A DNA stretch of 18,662 bases from WQUF01 sp031549525. GTDB taxonomy: Bacteria; Bacillota; Clostridia; Clostridiales; Clostridiaceae. The translations under genes and the position numbers were made by a program. A model generated the notes under the pieces. The model was not told the DNA's origin. It did not search any database and saw only the letters and a list, made by a program, of their open reading frames with translations. How positions within the stretch are numbered: the first letter of the stretch is position 1; each line of letters begins with the position of its first letter. Positions 8,966 through 16,096 of the stretch are shown piece after piece. The stretch covers positions 1-18,662 of the forward strand of contig JAVBPQ010000012.1 in the NCBI GenBank assembly GCA_031549525.1. The letters run 5' to 3'.

Positions 8966-8994
8966 TTGACCAAAATTTTTGCGAGTGCTATAAT
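8966..8994 (+). promoter_or_regulatory. Sigma-A promoter of DUF1638-corrinoid-gntR operon
   Basis: TTGACC (8966-8971) and TATAAT (8989-8994) with a 17-base spacer lie about 60 bases upstream of the DUF1638 start. The palindrome at 8993-9009 overlaps its -10 box and probable start site. Confidence 0.75.
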
Positions 8995-9009
8995 TTGTTT
9001 AAAACAAAT
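8993..9009. promoter_or_regulatory. Candidate operator palindrome
   Basis: ATTTGTTT-A-AAACAAAT is a perfect 8-bp inverted repeat around a single A. It overlaps the -10 hexamer and extends through the likely +1, the place where a repressor would block initiation. The HutC-type regulator encoded two genes downstream is the obvious candidate, but the sequence does not match the HutC consensus GTxTAxAC. Confidence 0.5.
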
Positions 9010-9054
9010 ATTATTATTTAAAGATATTTTTGTTAATGGGGGTAGTTTTATTTT

Positions 9055-9738
9055 ATGGAAGATAACATAATTATATTAGCATGTAGCACATTAAGGCAAG
9101 AACTAGAACTTGTTATGAAAAGAATTTCTTGTAAATATCCTGTGGAATGGGTAGACTCAGGGCTACATATTTGGCCTGATAAATTAAAGATAGAGGTACA
9201 GAAAAAACTTCAGGATATTCATCCAAGGTATACAACTGTGTTGCTTCTATTTGGATTTTGTGGCAATAGCATGATAGATATAGAAGCTGGAAATAGAACT
9301 TTAGTCCTTCCACTTGCGGCAGATTGCATTCCTATTTTTTTAGGCTCTAACAGTAATAGGGAAAAAGCAGGAATAGATACTTATTTTTATACTGCAGGTT
9401 ATTTAAATTATGAATCTAACATGGTTTCAGAATTTAAATATGCTATACAAAAATATGGTAAAAAAAGAGCAAGTTATTTTATAAAAGCAATGATGGCTCA
9501 TTACAAAAGATTAGCAGTTATAGATACAGGTGCCTTTGATGTTGAAGAGGTTATTGATAAAATTAAAGACTTATCACTTGAACTCGATATACCTACTGTT
9601 ATTTTAGAGGGTAACTTGATTATGATTGAAAATTTATTATCAAAAAATTGGGACAATGATAGCTTTTTAATAGTACAACCAGGCTGCAAAATTACTCTTG
9701 ATGATTCGCTAAGGGTAGGGAAATCTTTAATTTGTTAA
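9055..9738 (+). CDS. DUF1638 family protein
   Basis: This 227-residue soluble protein is recognised as DUF1638 by its N-terminal IILACSTLRQELE, the LLLFGFCGNS motif and the following CIPIFLGS. Cys10, Cys69, Cys91 and Cys211 in these motif regions, plus His38, could bind a metal or corrinoid; this is inference. The family's function is not known to me. It recurs beside corrinoid proteins and methyltransferases in anaerobes, as here, where it leads the operon with corrinoid protein 1 and the GntR regulator. Possible roles are a chaperone, a corrinoid handler or an unrecognised methyltransferase subunit. The ATG at 9055 is preceded by a GGGGG ribosome site at a slightly long spacing. Confidence 0.78.
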   Translation: MEDNIIILACSTLRQELELVMKRISCKYPVEWVDSGLHIWPDKLKIEVQKKLQDIHPRYTTVLLLFGFCGNSMIDIEAGNRTLVLPLAADCIPIFLGSNSNREKAGIDTYFYTAGYLNYESNMVSEFKYAIQKYGKKRASYFIKAMMAHYKRLAVIDTGAFDVEEVIDKIKDLSLELDIPTVILEGNLIMIENLLSKNWDNDSFLIVQPGCKITLDDSLRVGKSLIC

Positions 9739-9776
9739 GTATTGTATAATTCAATCAACGATGAGGTGTAAAATAA

Positions 9777-10430
9777 ATGCATGAAAAAAGTTTGTCAAGC
9801 TTAATTGGGGACTTATTAGTTGATGAAGCACTAAAAAAGGGAATTTTAATGATAAAAAATAATATTGATCCTATATTATTTCAAAATGAAATAATGAATG
9901 GACTGTCTATTGTGGGAAATAAATATAATGAAGGGGAATGTTTTATTGCAGATTTAATGGTAGCAGGGATGCTTGCAAGGGATCTTTTTAATCTTGCTAA
10001 TAAAAACATAGCTTTAGATAAAGTATATGTAAATGGAAAAGTAGTTATTGGTACCATTGCTGGGGATATTCATGATATTGGAAAAAACCTGGTTGTTGAT
10101 GCACTGACTTACAGAGGAATTGAGGTTATCGATTTAGGTGTAGATGTTCCAATTTTAGATTTTGTAGATGCTGTAGAGATGTATAAACCAGCAATTTTAG
10201 CAATCAGTACTATTATAGATAGCACTTTTTCAAATATCAAAGAATTAATAACAATATTAAAGAAAAAAGGGCTTTTAAAAAATATGAAATTAGTAGTTGG
10301 TGGTGCAGCTGCAGATGAGAGATATGTAAAAATTGAAGATGTAGATTTATTAACCAATGAATATAAAAAGGGTATGAAATATTGCCTTGAAATCCTTACA
10401 AAAGACCCATTAGGAGGGAAAAATGAATAA
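9777..10430 (+). CDS. Methyltransferase corrinoid protein 1
   Basis: This 217-residue protein has the two-domain layout of MtaC/MtbC/MtvC-type corrinoid proteins: a helical cap (about 1-85) and a B12-binding Rossmann domain. The signature GDIHDIGKN gives DxHxxG with His99 as the lower cobalt ligand, followed by GVDVP and the C-terminal VVGGAA loop. Such proteins carry a methyl group on cobalt between two methyltransferases. It sits 38 bases after the DUF1638 gene and overlaps gntR by 8 bases, so it belongs to the regulator operon and not to a methyltransferase pair. It may serve as a second acceptor or as a sensor of methylation state. The start ATG has GATGAGGTG upstream. Confidence 0.88.
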   Translation: MHEKSLSSLIGDLLVDEALKKGILMIKNNIDPILFQNEIMNGLSIVGNKYNEGECFIADLMVAGMLARDLFNLANKNIALDKVYVNGKVVIGTIAGDIHDIGKNLVVDALTYRGIEVIDLGVDVPILDFVDAVEMYKPAILAISTIIDSTFSNIKELITILKKKGLLKNMKLVVGGAAADERYVKIEDVDLLTNEYKKGMKYCLEILTKDPLGGKNE

Positions 10431-11145
10431 AGTTTTATACCTTTCTATTATGGATATCATAAAGGAAAGAATTTTAAAGGGAATATTAAGACCAGGTGAT
10501 ATGCTAGATTCTGAAAATTCATTAATGAAGGAGTTTTCTGTTAGCCGCATGACTATAAGAAAAAGCTTGTCGCTTCTTTCAACTGAAGGCTATATATATT
10601 CAGTACCAGGAAAAGGCAACTTTGTCTGTGAACCAGAAATAAACCTTTTTCAATTGCGCTTTAATAAATATGATAATTTTACTGTATCTATAGATAGGAT
10701 CGATCTTTTATCTGTAAATATTGTAAAAGCTGACGGTATAATCAGCAAAAAATTAGCAATTAAAGAAAATGATAGGATTTTAAGTGCAGTAAGGGTTTTA
10801 TTTTCAGGAAATATTAAGGTGGCACTAGAGAAGATTTACTTTATTTATATACCCAATCGACCTGTTATTGAAGACCAATTGAGGTTTGCAAATCATTTAA
10901 AGAGCCTTGAACAAAGTTTAGCTTTTGCACTAAGAAAAAGCATAAGAATTACTGGTGAAAAGATAGATTCATCAATAGCTTTGCATTTAGATTGCAATAT
11001 AGATGATACTCTGTTTTCCATCGAAGAAGAGCTTATAAACTGTGAATTAAATATGGTCTTTTCATATACAAAGATTTATGTTAAACCAGAATTTCTTATA
11101 CTTACAGCAAACACATCAAAAGAAGAGAAAGTAAAAAAAATATGA
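10423..11145 (+). CDS. GntR family regulator, HutC type (UTRA domain)
   Basis: This 240-residue protein has an N-terminal winged helix: IIKERILKGILRPGDMLDSENSLMKEF in two stretches, then the recognition region VSRMTIRKSLSLLSTEGYI and the wing VPGKGNFV (about residues 5-70). A UTRA-type effector domain follows (about 85-235), as in the HutC subfamily, whose members usually bind small metabolites and repress neighbouring operons. An AGGAGGG site lies inside the end of corrinoid protein 1 and the reading frames overlap by 8 bases, so translation is coupled. Likely targets are the operator-like sites at 8993-9009 and 11235-11244, making it the probable switch of the whole methyl-transfer island. 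The effector is unknown. Confidence 0.88.
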   Translation: MNKVLYLSIMDIIKERILKGILRPGDMLDSENSLMKEFSVSRMTIRKSLSLLSTEGYIYSVPGKGNFVCEPEINLFQLRFNKYDNFTVSIDRIDLLSVNIVKADGIISKKLAIKENDRILSAVRVLFSGNIKVALEKIYFIYIPNRPVIEDQLRFANHLKSLEQSLAFALRKSIRITGEKIDSSIALHLDCNIDDTLFSIEEELINCELNMVFSYTKIYVKPEFLILTANTSKEEKVKKI

Positions 11146-11174
11146 TAAACCATGGTAACCCTTATCATTTTTTT
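11142..11174 (+). terminator. Intrinsic terminator after gntR
   Basis: ATGATAA (11142-11148) pairs with TTATCAT (11162-11168), flanked by an A-run before and seven T residues after. It overlaps the gntR stop codon and ends the first island operon. Confidence 0.8.
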
Positions 11175-11195
11175 AAGCTTATAGAAAAAGATTAC

Positions 11196-11224
11196 TTGAC
11201 TTTGCATATTTTAAGAAGTATCAT
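11196..11224 (+). promoter_or_regulatory. Sigma-A promoter of methyltransferase operon
   Basis: TTGACT (11196-11201) and TATCAT (11219-11224) with a 17-base spacer lie 70 bases before the start of corrinoid protein 2. It is the only clear promoter for the run of genes ending at 17195. Confidence 0.7.
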
Positions 11225-11234
11225 TATTTTAACA

Positions 11235-11244
11235 TGTATATACA
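11235..11244. promoter_or_regulatory. Candidate HutC-type operator
   Basis: The perfect palindrome TGTATATACA contains GTATATAC, which fits the HutC-subfamily consensus GTxTAxAC. It begins about 10 bases after the -10 box, around the start site, so binding would block initiation. A second small palindrome, TTAAGT-A-ACTTAA, follows at 11253-11265. The regulator encoded directly upstream is of this subfamily. Confidence 0.6.
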
Positions 11245-11294
11245 AGTACATATTAAGTAACTTAAACGATTAATTTTTATTAGGAGGTATGGCT

Positions 11295-11915
11295 GTGAGT
11301 AAGGTAAAAGATCTATTGCTTGAACTAGATGATGAGGGGATACTTGATGAAGTGAGAAATGAGCTTGATAATGGTGTGTCTCCTGAGGATATATTGATAC
11401 AATGTCAAGAGGGTATGGTAGCTATTGGTGATGAATTTGATAAGAAAAATCTGTTTGTTTCTGATCTTATGATGGCTGGTGCAATATTTGAATCCATAAG
11501 TGAGATACTGCTGCCACTCTTAAAAAAGGATGAAGGTGAGAAAAAAGGTATCAAGATTGTAATTGGAACAGTAAAAAATGACATTCACGATATTGGAAAA
11601 GATATTGTATCTAAAATGTTAATGGCTTCTGGATTTGATGTAATCGATTTAGGTGTCGATGTTTCTCCTGAAGACTTTGTAAAAGCTTTAGTAGATAATG
11701 ATGCAAAGATCTTAGCAATGTCCTGCCTTTTAGTTTCCTGTTATGATTCTATACTTGCAACAGTTAAAGCCTTAGAAGATGCTGGTATCCGTGATAAGGT
11801 AAAGGTTATAATAGGAGGCGGTCCTGTTGATGAACATGTAGTTAAATATGCTAAAGCAGATGCTTTCGGTGAAGGTCCACAAGACGCAATTAAGTTTTGT
11901 GAGGAGGCTTGTTAG
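11295..11915 (+). CDS. Methyltransferase corrinoid protein 2
   Basis: This 206-residue B12-binding methyl carrier has a helical cap with GMVAIGDEF and LFVSDLMMAG, then the Rossmann domain with NDIHDIGKD (DxHxxG, lower-ligand His near residue 98). GVDVSPEDF, SCLLVSC and the VIIGGGPVDE loop follow. The start is set to the GTG at 11295: AGGAGG (11282-11287) is 7 bases from it but only 1 base from the ATG at 11289. Its stop is followed 2 bases later by the first UroD-type gene, whose ribosome site GAGGAGG lies inside this coding sequence. It is therefore the most probable direct partner of the UroD-type methyltransferases and of the THF methyltransferase. It is clearly related to, but diverged from, corrinoid protein 1. 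Confidence 0.9.
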   Translation: MSKVKDLLLELDDEGILDEVRNELDNGVSPEDILIQCQEGMVAIGDEFDKKNLFVSDLMMAGAIFESISEILLPLLKKDEGEKKGIKIVIGTVKNDIHDIGKDIVSKMLMASGFDVIDLGVDVSPEDFVKALVDNDAKILAMSCLLVSCYDSILATVKALEDAGIRDKVKVIIGGGPVDEHVVKYAKADAFGEGPQDAIKFCEEAC

Positions 11916-11917
11916 AG

Positions 11918-13048
11918 ATGATATATAATGAGCTTTATGATAAGAGATTAGAGAAGGTAAAAGATTGTATAGCATTTAAAAATAAACATGTGGTGAGCAC
12001 ATATATGGGCCAAGGCTGTCCTCCAGCTCACACCGAAGGTCTCACCATGGCAGAGTATATCGCAAAACCTGAGGAAGGGCTTAAGCATTTCTTAAATTTT
12101 GTAAATAGAATAAATGATATCGCTGAAATAGATTGTATAAATGCAGGGTATGGAGCTTATAATTGGGTAACCTTAGCTACTATATGGTGGTCTAGAATAA
12201 AAAGACCTGGAAAAGAGCTTCCTGAAAATTCTGTGTGGCAAGTTGAAGAAAAAAAGCGAATGGAAATAGAAGATTATGATTTCATTATAAAAAATGGTGT
12301 TAAGGCATTTACTGATAGGTTATATCCTGAAATCGTGGATATGGAAGATCTTTTTAAGTTTTTAGAATATATAGCTACTAAAAAAGATTATGAGTTTCAA
12401 AGTTACATAGATGCAGGTTATCCGCTGCTTGCAGGAGGCTTTGTGTGCCCACCTTTTGAAACAATTTGCGGCGGACGTGGAATGAATAATTTCTTTATGG
12501 ATTGCTATAAACGCCCTGATAAGGTGGAAGCAGTTCAGGATTTGCTTATGGAAGATATTCGCAAATCAATTGCTCAAATGCCCTCTAATGAAAAATATTT
12601 TATAGGTGCATGGGATGGAGGATGGCGTGGAGCGAGCAATATGGTGAGCCAAAAGATTTGGGATAGATTGGTTTGGCCATATATGAAAGAAATTGCTGAG
12701 CTTTTAATAGCTAAAGGAATCACACCTATTATGCACTTAGACTCTAGCTGGGATAGGGATATTGAACGCTTTTTAGAGCTTCCTGAAAAAAAGATAATAT
12801 TAAACACTGACAATGCTACAGATTTAAGAAGAGCTCGCAAATTATTAGGCAATCATGCGGCATTTATGGGTGATGTACCAGTTCAAATGCTTGCAGTTGC
12901 TTCAAAAGAAGAGGTAGCAGATTATTGCAGAAGGCTTATAGATGATATAGGTATTGAAGGATTATTCCTATGCTCAGGTTGTGATGCTCCTGCTAATGCA
13001 AAGTTTGAAAACCTTGTTGCTATTTATGAAGTTGCAAAGGAATACTAA
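11918..13048 (+). CDS. UroD-family corrinoid methyltransferase 1
   Basis: This 376-residue TIM-barrel protein of the uroporphyrinogen decarboxylase superfamily belongs, by context, with methylcobamide methyltransferases (MtaA, MtbA, CmuA) rather than with heme synthesis. It lies between a corrinoid protein and a THF methyltransferase, so it probably demethylates a substrate and methylates corrinoid protein 2. Those enzymes bind Zn through His-x-Cys and a distal Cys. Here the matching site reads IMHLDSSWDRD (His273, Asp275) and the distal part LCSGCDAP (Cys352, Cys355), so Asp replaces the first Cys. Other conserved blocks are CPPAH (34-38), ATIWWS (87-92), VCPPFETICGG (176-186) and GGWRGAS (234-240). 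The ATG at 11918 was chosen because GAGGAGG is 10 bases upstream. The substrate is unknown. Confidence 0.85.
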   Translation: MIYNELYDKRLEKVKDCIAFKNKHVVSTYMGQGCPPAHTEGLTMAEYIAKPEEGLKHFLNFVNRINDIAEIDCINAGYGAYNWVTLATIWWSRIKRPGKELPENSVWQVEEKKRMEIEDYDFIIKNGVKAFTDRLYPEIVDMEDLFKFLEYIATKKDYEFQSYIDAGYPLLAGGFVCPPFETICGGRGMNNFFMDCYKRPDKVEAVQDLLMEDIRKSIAQMPSNEKYFIGAWDGGWRGASNMVSQKIWDRLVWPYMKEIAELLIAKGITPIMHLDSSWDRDIERFLELPEKKIILNTDNATDLRRARKLLGNHAAFMGDVPVQMLAVASKEEVADYCRRLIDDIGIEGLFLCSGCDAPANAKFENLVAIYEVAKEY

Positions 13049-13073
13049 TAGATTACAATAAGAAAGGGAAAAT

Positions 13074-13877
13074 ATGATATTTATAGGCGAAAAGATAAAT
13101 GGAACAAGAAAAATAATTCAGCAGGCTATTATTGATCACAATAAGGAATATATAGAACAAGTTGCTAAAGAACAAGCCGATGCTGGTGCTGATTATTTAG
13201 ACATAAATGCTGGAACTTCTCCTGATAGAGAAAAAGATGATATGCTATGGCTTATAGATGTAGTCCAAGCTGTTGTAGATATACCCATTTGCATCGATAG
13301 CTCCTCAGAAAAAGTTTTATCTTCTGCTATCGAAAGGGTAAACAAAACACCTATGGTAAATTCTATAAATGGAGATCCTAAAAGGCTTGAAAGTTTCTTG
13401 CCTATAATTAAAGAGAAAGACTGTACTGTTATAGCGCTCGCCATGGATGATTCTAAGCAAGGAATGCCAAAGTCTATGGAGGAGCGCAAGGAAAATATAA
13501 ACAATATATTTAAAGCTACAAGAGAATATGGCATCTTAGATGAAAAAGTTTTTGTAGATCCTTTAATCATGGCAGTATCTACAGATAACAAAGCTGGACT
13601 AATGGCTCTTAATATTATTAAGTGGATTCGTGAAACATACCCTAAAGCTCATATTACAGGTGGATTTAGCAATGTTTCCTTTGGACTTCCTAACCGCTCC
13701 TTGATAAATCGCACATTTCTTACCCTTGCTATGGCATTTGGAGCGGATGCAGCAGTTATCGATCCATCAAATGTTGCTATTATAGAATCCATGAAAGCGA
13801 CAGATGTTTTACTTGGAAATGATCGCTTTTGCAGAAATTATACAAAAGCTTCAAAAATCAATTTTGCTAAAAAATAA
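13074..13877 (+). CDS. Methyltetrahydrofolate:corrinoid methyltransferase (AcsE/MtvA type)
   Basis: This 267-residue single-domain pterin-binding TIM barrel has the size of AcsE and MtvA. Pterin- and catalysis-related residues known from AcsE are in place: FIGEKING at the N-terminus, DINAG (43-47), Asp75 (CIDSS), Asn96 (VNSING), Asp162 (VDPL) and Asn200 (GFSNVSFGLPNR). It should pass the methyl group from Co-methyl corrinoid protein to tetrahydrofolate, feeding methyl-THF into one-carbon metabolism, or run in reverse. It is the only methyltransferase II in the window and would serve all three UroD-type enzymes. It lies 25 bases after methyltransferase 1 and is followed by a stem-loop. Confidence 0.92.
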   Translation: MIFIGEKINGTRKIIQQAIIDHNKEYIEQVAKEQADAGADYLDINAGTSPDREKDDMLWLIDVVQAVVDIPICIDSSSEKVLSSAIERVNKTPMVNSINGDPKRLESFLPIIKEKDCTVIALAMDDSKQGMPKSMEERKENINNIFKATREYGILDEKVFVDPLIMAVSTDNKAGLMALNIIKWIRETYPKAHITGGFSNVSFGLPNRSLINRTFLTLAMAFGADAAVIDPSNVAIIESMKATDVLLGNDRFCRNYTKASKINFAKK

Positions 13878-13912
13878 AACAAAGCCTTATGTTTAAGCAT
13901 AGGGCTTTGTTT
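13877..13912 (+). terminator. Intra-operon hairpin, weak or partial terminator
   Basis: A 15-bp stem (AAACAAAGCCTTATG with CATAGGGCTTTGTTT, one G-U pair) has a 6-base loop and directly follows the THF methyltransferase stop. Apart from the T residues in the stem there is no U-tract, and only 34 bases without a promoter separate it from the next gene. It may attenuate or stabilise the mRNA rather than end it. Confidence 0.6.
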
Positions 13913-13921
13913 GCAAAAATA

Positions 13922-13990
13922 AATAAAATTTTAGGAAGGTGTTAAAATGATATATAATGAACTTTATGATAAAAGATACGAAAAGGTAAA
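13922..13990 (+). repeat. Duplicated leader plus 5' coding segment, copy A
   Basis: The 25 bases before the second UroD-type gene match those before the third at all but one position, and the similarity continues into the first codons with silent changes. This indicates duplication that included the ribosome site (GGAAGGTG). Copy B lies at 16028-16096. Confidence 0.7.
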
Positions 13991-15077
13991 AGCTTGTATA
14001 GAATTTAAAAATAAAGGTCCACTTAGTACTTATATGGGTCCAGCTTGTGCTCCTACGCACATAGAAGGGCTTACAATTGCAGAGTTTATGTCAAAACCTG
14101 ATGAAGGCATAAAGCATTATATGGACTTTGTAAATCGCTTAAATGAAGTTGCAGAAATAGATTGCATAAACAGCGGATACCTTGGTGTCATTTGGGTAGC
14201 TTTATCCTTTATATGGTGGTCAAAGATAAAAAGACCAGGAAAAGAGCTTTCAGCGAACTCTCTTTGGCAGGTTGAAGAAAAAAGACGCATGGATATAAGC
14301 GATTATGACTTTATATTGGAAAATGGAGTTAAAGCATTTACTGATAAACTTTATGCTGACATAATAGATATGGATGATTTAGAGACGTTTATAAATTTTA
14401 CTTCAAAGAATATTGAAACTAATCAGATGTATGTAGATGCAGGTTATCCTATTTTAAGCCAAGGAATTGTATGTCCGCCATTTGAAACTTTATGCGGAGG
14501 AAGAAGTATGAATGACTTTTTTATGGATTGTTACAAACGTCCTGATAAAATTAAGGAAGTTCAGGATCTTATGATGGTAGATCTTAGAAAGTCCGTTGAA
14601 AACATGCCTTCAAATGAAAAATACTTTATTGGCTCTTGGGTTGGAGGATGGCGTGGTGCAAGTTCTATGGTAAATCAAAAAATTTGGGATAAGCTTGTAT
14701 GGCCATATATGAAAGAATTAGCTATGCTTTTAATAGAAAAAGGTCTTACGCCTGTTATGCATATAGATTCCTGTTGGGATAGAGATATTGAGCGCTTTTT
14801 AGAGCTTCCTAAAAATAAGATCATTCTTAACACAGATGGTTCAACAGATTTAAAAAGAGCTCGAAAGCTTCTAAAGGATCATGCTGCATTTTTAGGGGAT
14901 GTTCCTGCTCAGATCCTCGCTATTGGATCTAAAGATGATGTTATGGATTATTGTAAAAAGCTTATAGACGATGTAGGAAGTGAAGGATTATTTCTTTGCT
15001 CAGGATGTGACGCTCCTTATAATGCAAAATTTGAAAATCTCACTGCCATCTATGAAGTTGCTAAAAACTATAAATAA
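13947..15077 (+). CDS. UroD-family corrinoid methyltransferase 2
   Basis: This 376-residue paralogue of the methyltransferase at 11918 aligns without large gaps. It keeps the His-x-Asp site (VMHIDSCWDRD: His272, Asp274, and an extra Cys276) and the distal CSGCDAP (Cys351, Cys354). It differs from its sisters in blocks expected to line the barrel mouth: ACAPTH for CPPAH, SGYLGVIWVALSFIWWS, YPILSQGIVCPPFE and GSWVGGWRGASS. That pattern fits a different methyl donor, inferred from where the changes cluster. The ribosome site AGGAAGGTG precedes the ATG. It follows the hairpin at 13877-13912 and is 22 bases before the CobW-type gene. Confidence 0.85.
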   Translation: MIYNELYDKRYEKVKACIEFKNKGPLSTYMGPACAPTHIEGLTIAEFMSKPDEGIKHYMDFVNRLNEVAEIDCINSGYLGVIWVALSFIWWSKIKRPGKELSANSLWQVEEKRRMDISDYDFILENGVKAFTDKLYADIIDMDDLETFINFTSKNIETNQMYVDAGYPILSQGIVCPPFETLCGGRSMNDFFMDCYKRPDKIKEVQDLMMVDLRKSVENMPSNEKYFIGSWVGGWRGASSMVNQKIWDKLVWPYMKELAMLLIEKGLTPVMHIDSCWDRDIERFLELPKNKIILNTDGSTDLKRARKLLKDHAAFLGDVPAQILAIGSKDDVMDYCKKLIDDVGSEGLFLCSGCDAPYNAKFENLTAIYEVAKNYK

Positions 15078-15099
15078 CCAAAAAAGGAATTGATTTTAA

Positions 15100-16032
15100 A
15101 TGGTTAAAATAGATATAATATCAGGCTTTTTAGGAGCAGGGAAGACCACGCTTATAAATAAACTTCTCGATGAAGCATATACTGGTGAGGCACTCTCCTT
15201 GCTTGAAAATGAATTTGGAGAAATTGGCATAGATGGCGATTTGCTTAAAGGTGATAACCTTAAAGTTATGGAAATTGCCAATGGATGCATTTGCTGCTCA
15301 TTGCAAGGGGATTTTATAGATGGAATTTGTGAGCTTGTCGAAAAATTCAAGCCTGATAGGGTCATAATTGAACCAACTGGTATTGGTAAAATATCAGATA
15401 TCATATCAGCTTGCAAGGAAGCTTCTAAAAAGATAGATGTAAAAGTAAATGCTATTATAACAGTAGTAAATGCAATCACATTCCCAATTTTTTCAAACGT
15501 TGGAGGTGACTTTTTTAAGGAGCAAATTAAAGATTCTAAAGTAATAGTATTAAGTTGTGTCCAAAATATAACTGATGAAGATATGGATCTACATTCTATT
15601 GTCTCTTATATTAAAGAAATGAATCCTAGAGCAGTAATATTTTCAAAATCATGGGATAAGCTTGATTCTATTGAACTTATAGCAACTGCAGAGCTTTTAA
15701 ATGATGATATTTTTTATTTAAACGACAACGAAGAAAAACATCACCATGAGCATCATCATACTCTAGATGACTTTGATTCATATTCTTTCTATTTTGATAA
15801 GGATCTAGAGGCTGAAGACATCAATAAATTTGTAGCTGATTTAAAATCAGGGAAATTTGGAGAGATATTCAGAGGAAAAGGTTTCATAAAGTCTTGTGGA
15901 AAATTTATAAAATTGGATTATGTGTATGGTGAAACTTTTATGGAAGAAGCTATTTATTCTGGAAGAGGAAAATTTGTAATAATTGGGAAAAATATTATAA
16001 AAAATGAACTTGTAGAATTTTTAGGTGAATAA
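15100..16032 (+). CDS. COG0523/CobW-type G3E nucleotide-binding metallochaperone
   Basis: This 310-residue protein has a P-loop GFLGAGKTTL (9-18), the family's metal-binding CxCC (NGCICCSL, Cys63, Cys65, Cys66), and Walker-B-like VIIEPTGIGK. A His-rich loop, HHHEHHH (214-220), precedes a short C-terminal domain. G3E GTPases insert or deliver metals such as Zn, Co or Ni. The usual guanine-specifying NKxD is not recognisable; the matching place reads VLSCVQNITDED, so nucleotide preference may differ. Its position between two UroD-type methyltransferases suggests it loads metal into them or services the corrinoid; this is inference. A role in cobalamin synthesis is less likely because no cob genes are present. 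Confidence 0.87.
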   Translation: MVKIDIISGFLGAGKTTLINKLLDEAYTGEALSLLENEFGEIGIDGDLLKGDNLKVMEIANGCICCSLQGDFIDGICELVEKFKPDRVIIEPTGIGKISDIISACKEASKKIDVKVNAIITVVNAITFPIFSNVGGDFFKEQIKDSKVIVLSCVQNITDEDMDLHSIVSYIKEMNPRAVIFSKSWDKLDSIELIATAELLNDDIFYLNDNEEKHHHEHHHTLDDFDSYSFYFDKDLEAEDINKFVADLKSGKFGEIFRGKGFIKSCGKFIKLDYVYGETFMEEAIYSGRGKFVIIGKNIIKNELVEFLGE

Positions 16033-16096
16033 AATTTTAAGAAGGTGTTAAAATGATATATAATGAGCTTTATGACAAAAGATATGAAAAAGTGAA
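16028..16096 (+). repeat. Duplicated leader plus 5' coding segment, copy B
   Basis: This is the second copy of the 13922-13990 segment, at a constant offset of 2106 bases. It begins within the last codons of the CobW-type gene and carries AAGAAGGTG as ribosome site. Confidence 0.7.

Noticed and set aside
8927..11288. Cobalamin riboswitch upstream of the corrinoid genes
   Set aside because: The leaders are short and I see no B12-box-like core; promoters and palindromes account for the spacers.
13193..13591. Minus-strand open frame of 132 codons
   Set aside because: It is fully antisense to the THF methyltransferase gene, whose catalytic motifs are intact; no ribosome site is seen.
15096..15479. 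Minus-strand open frame of 127 codons
   Set aside because: It is antisense to the P-loop and CxCC region of the CobW-type gene and has no independent support.
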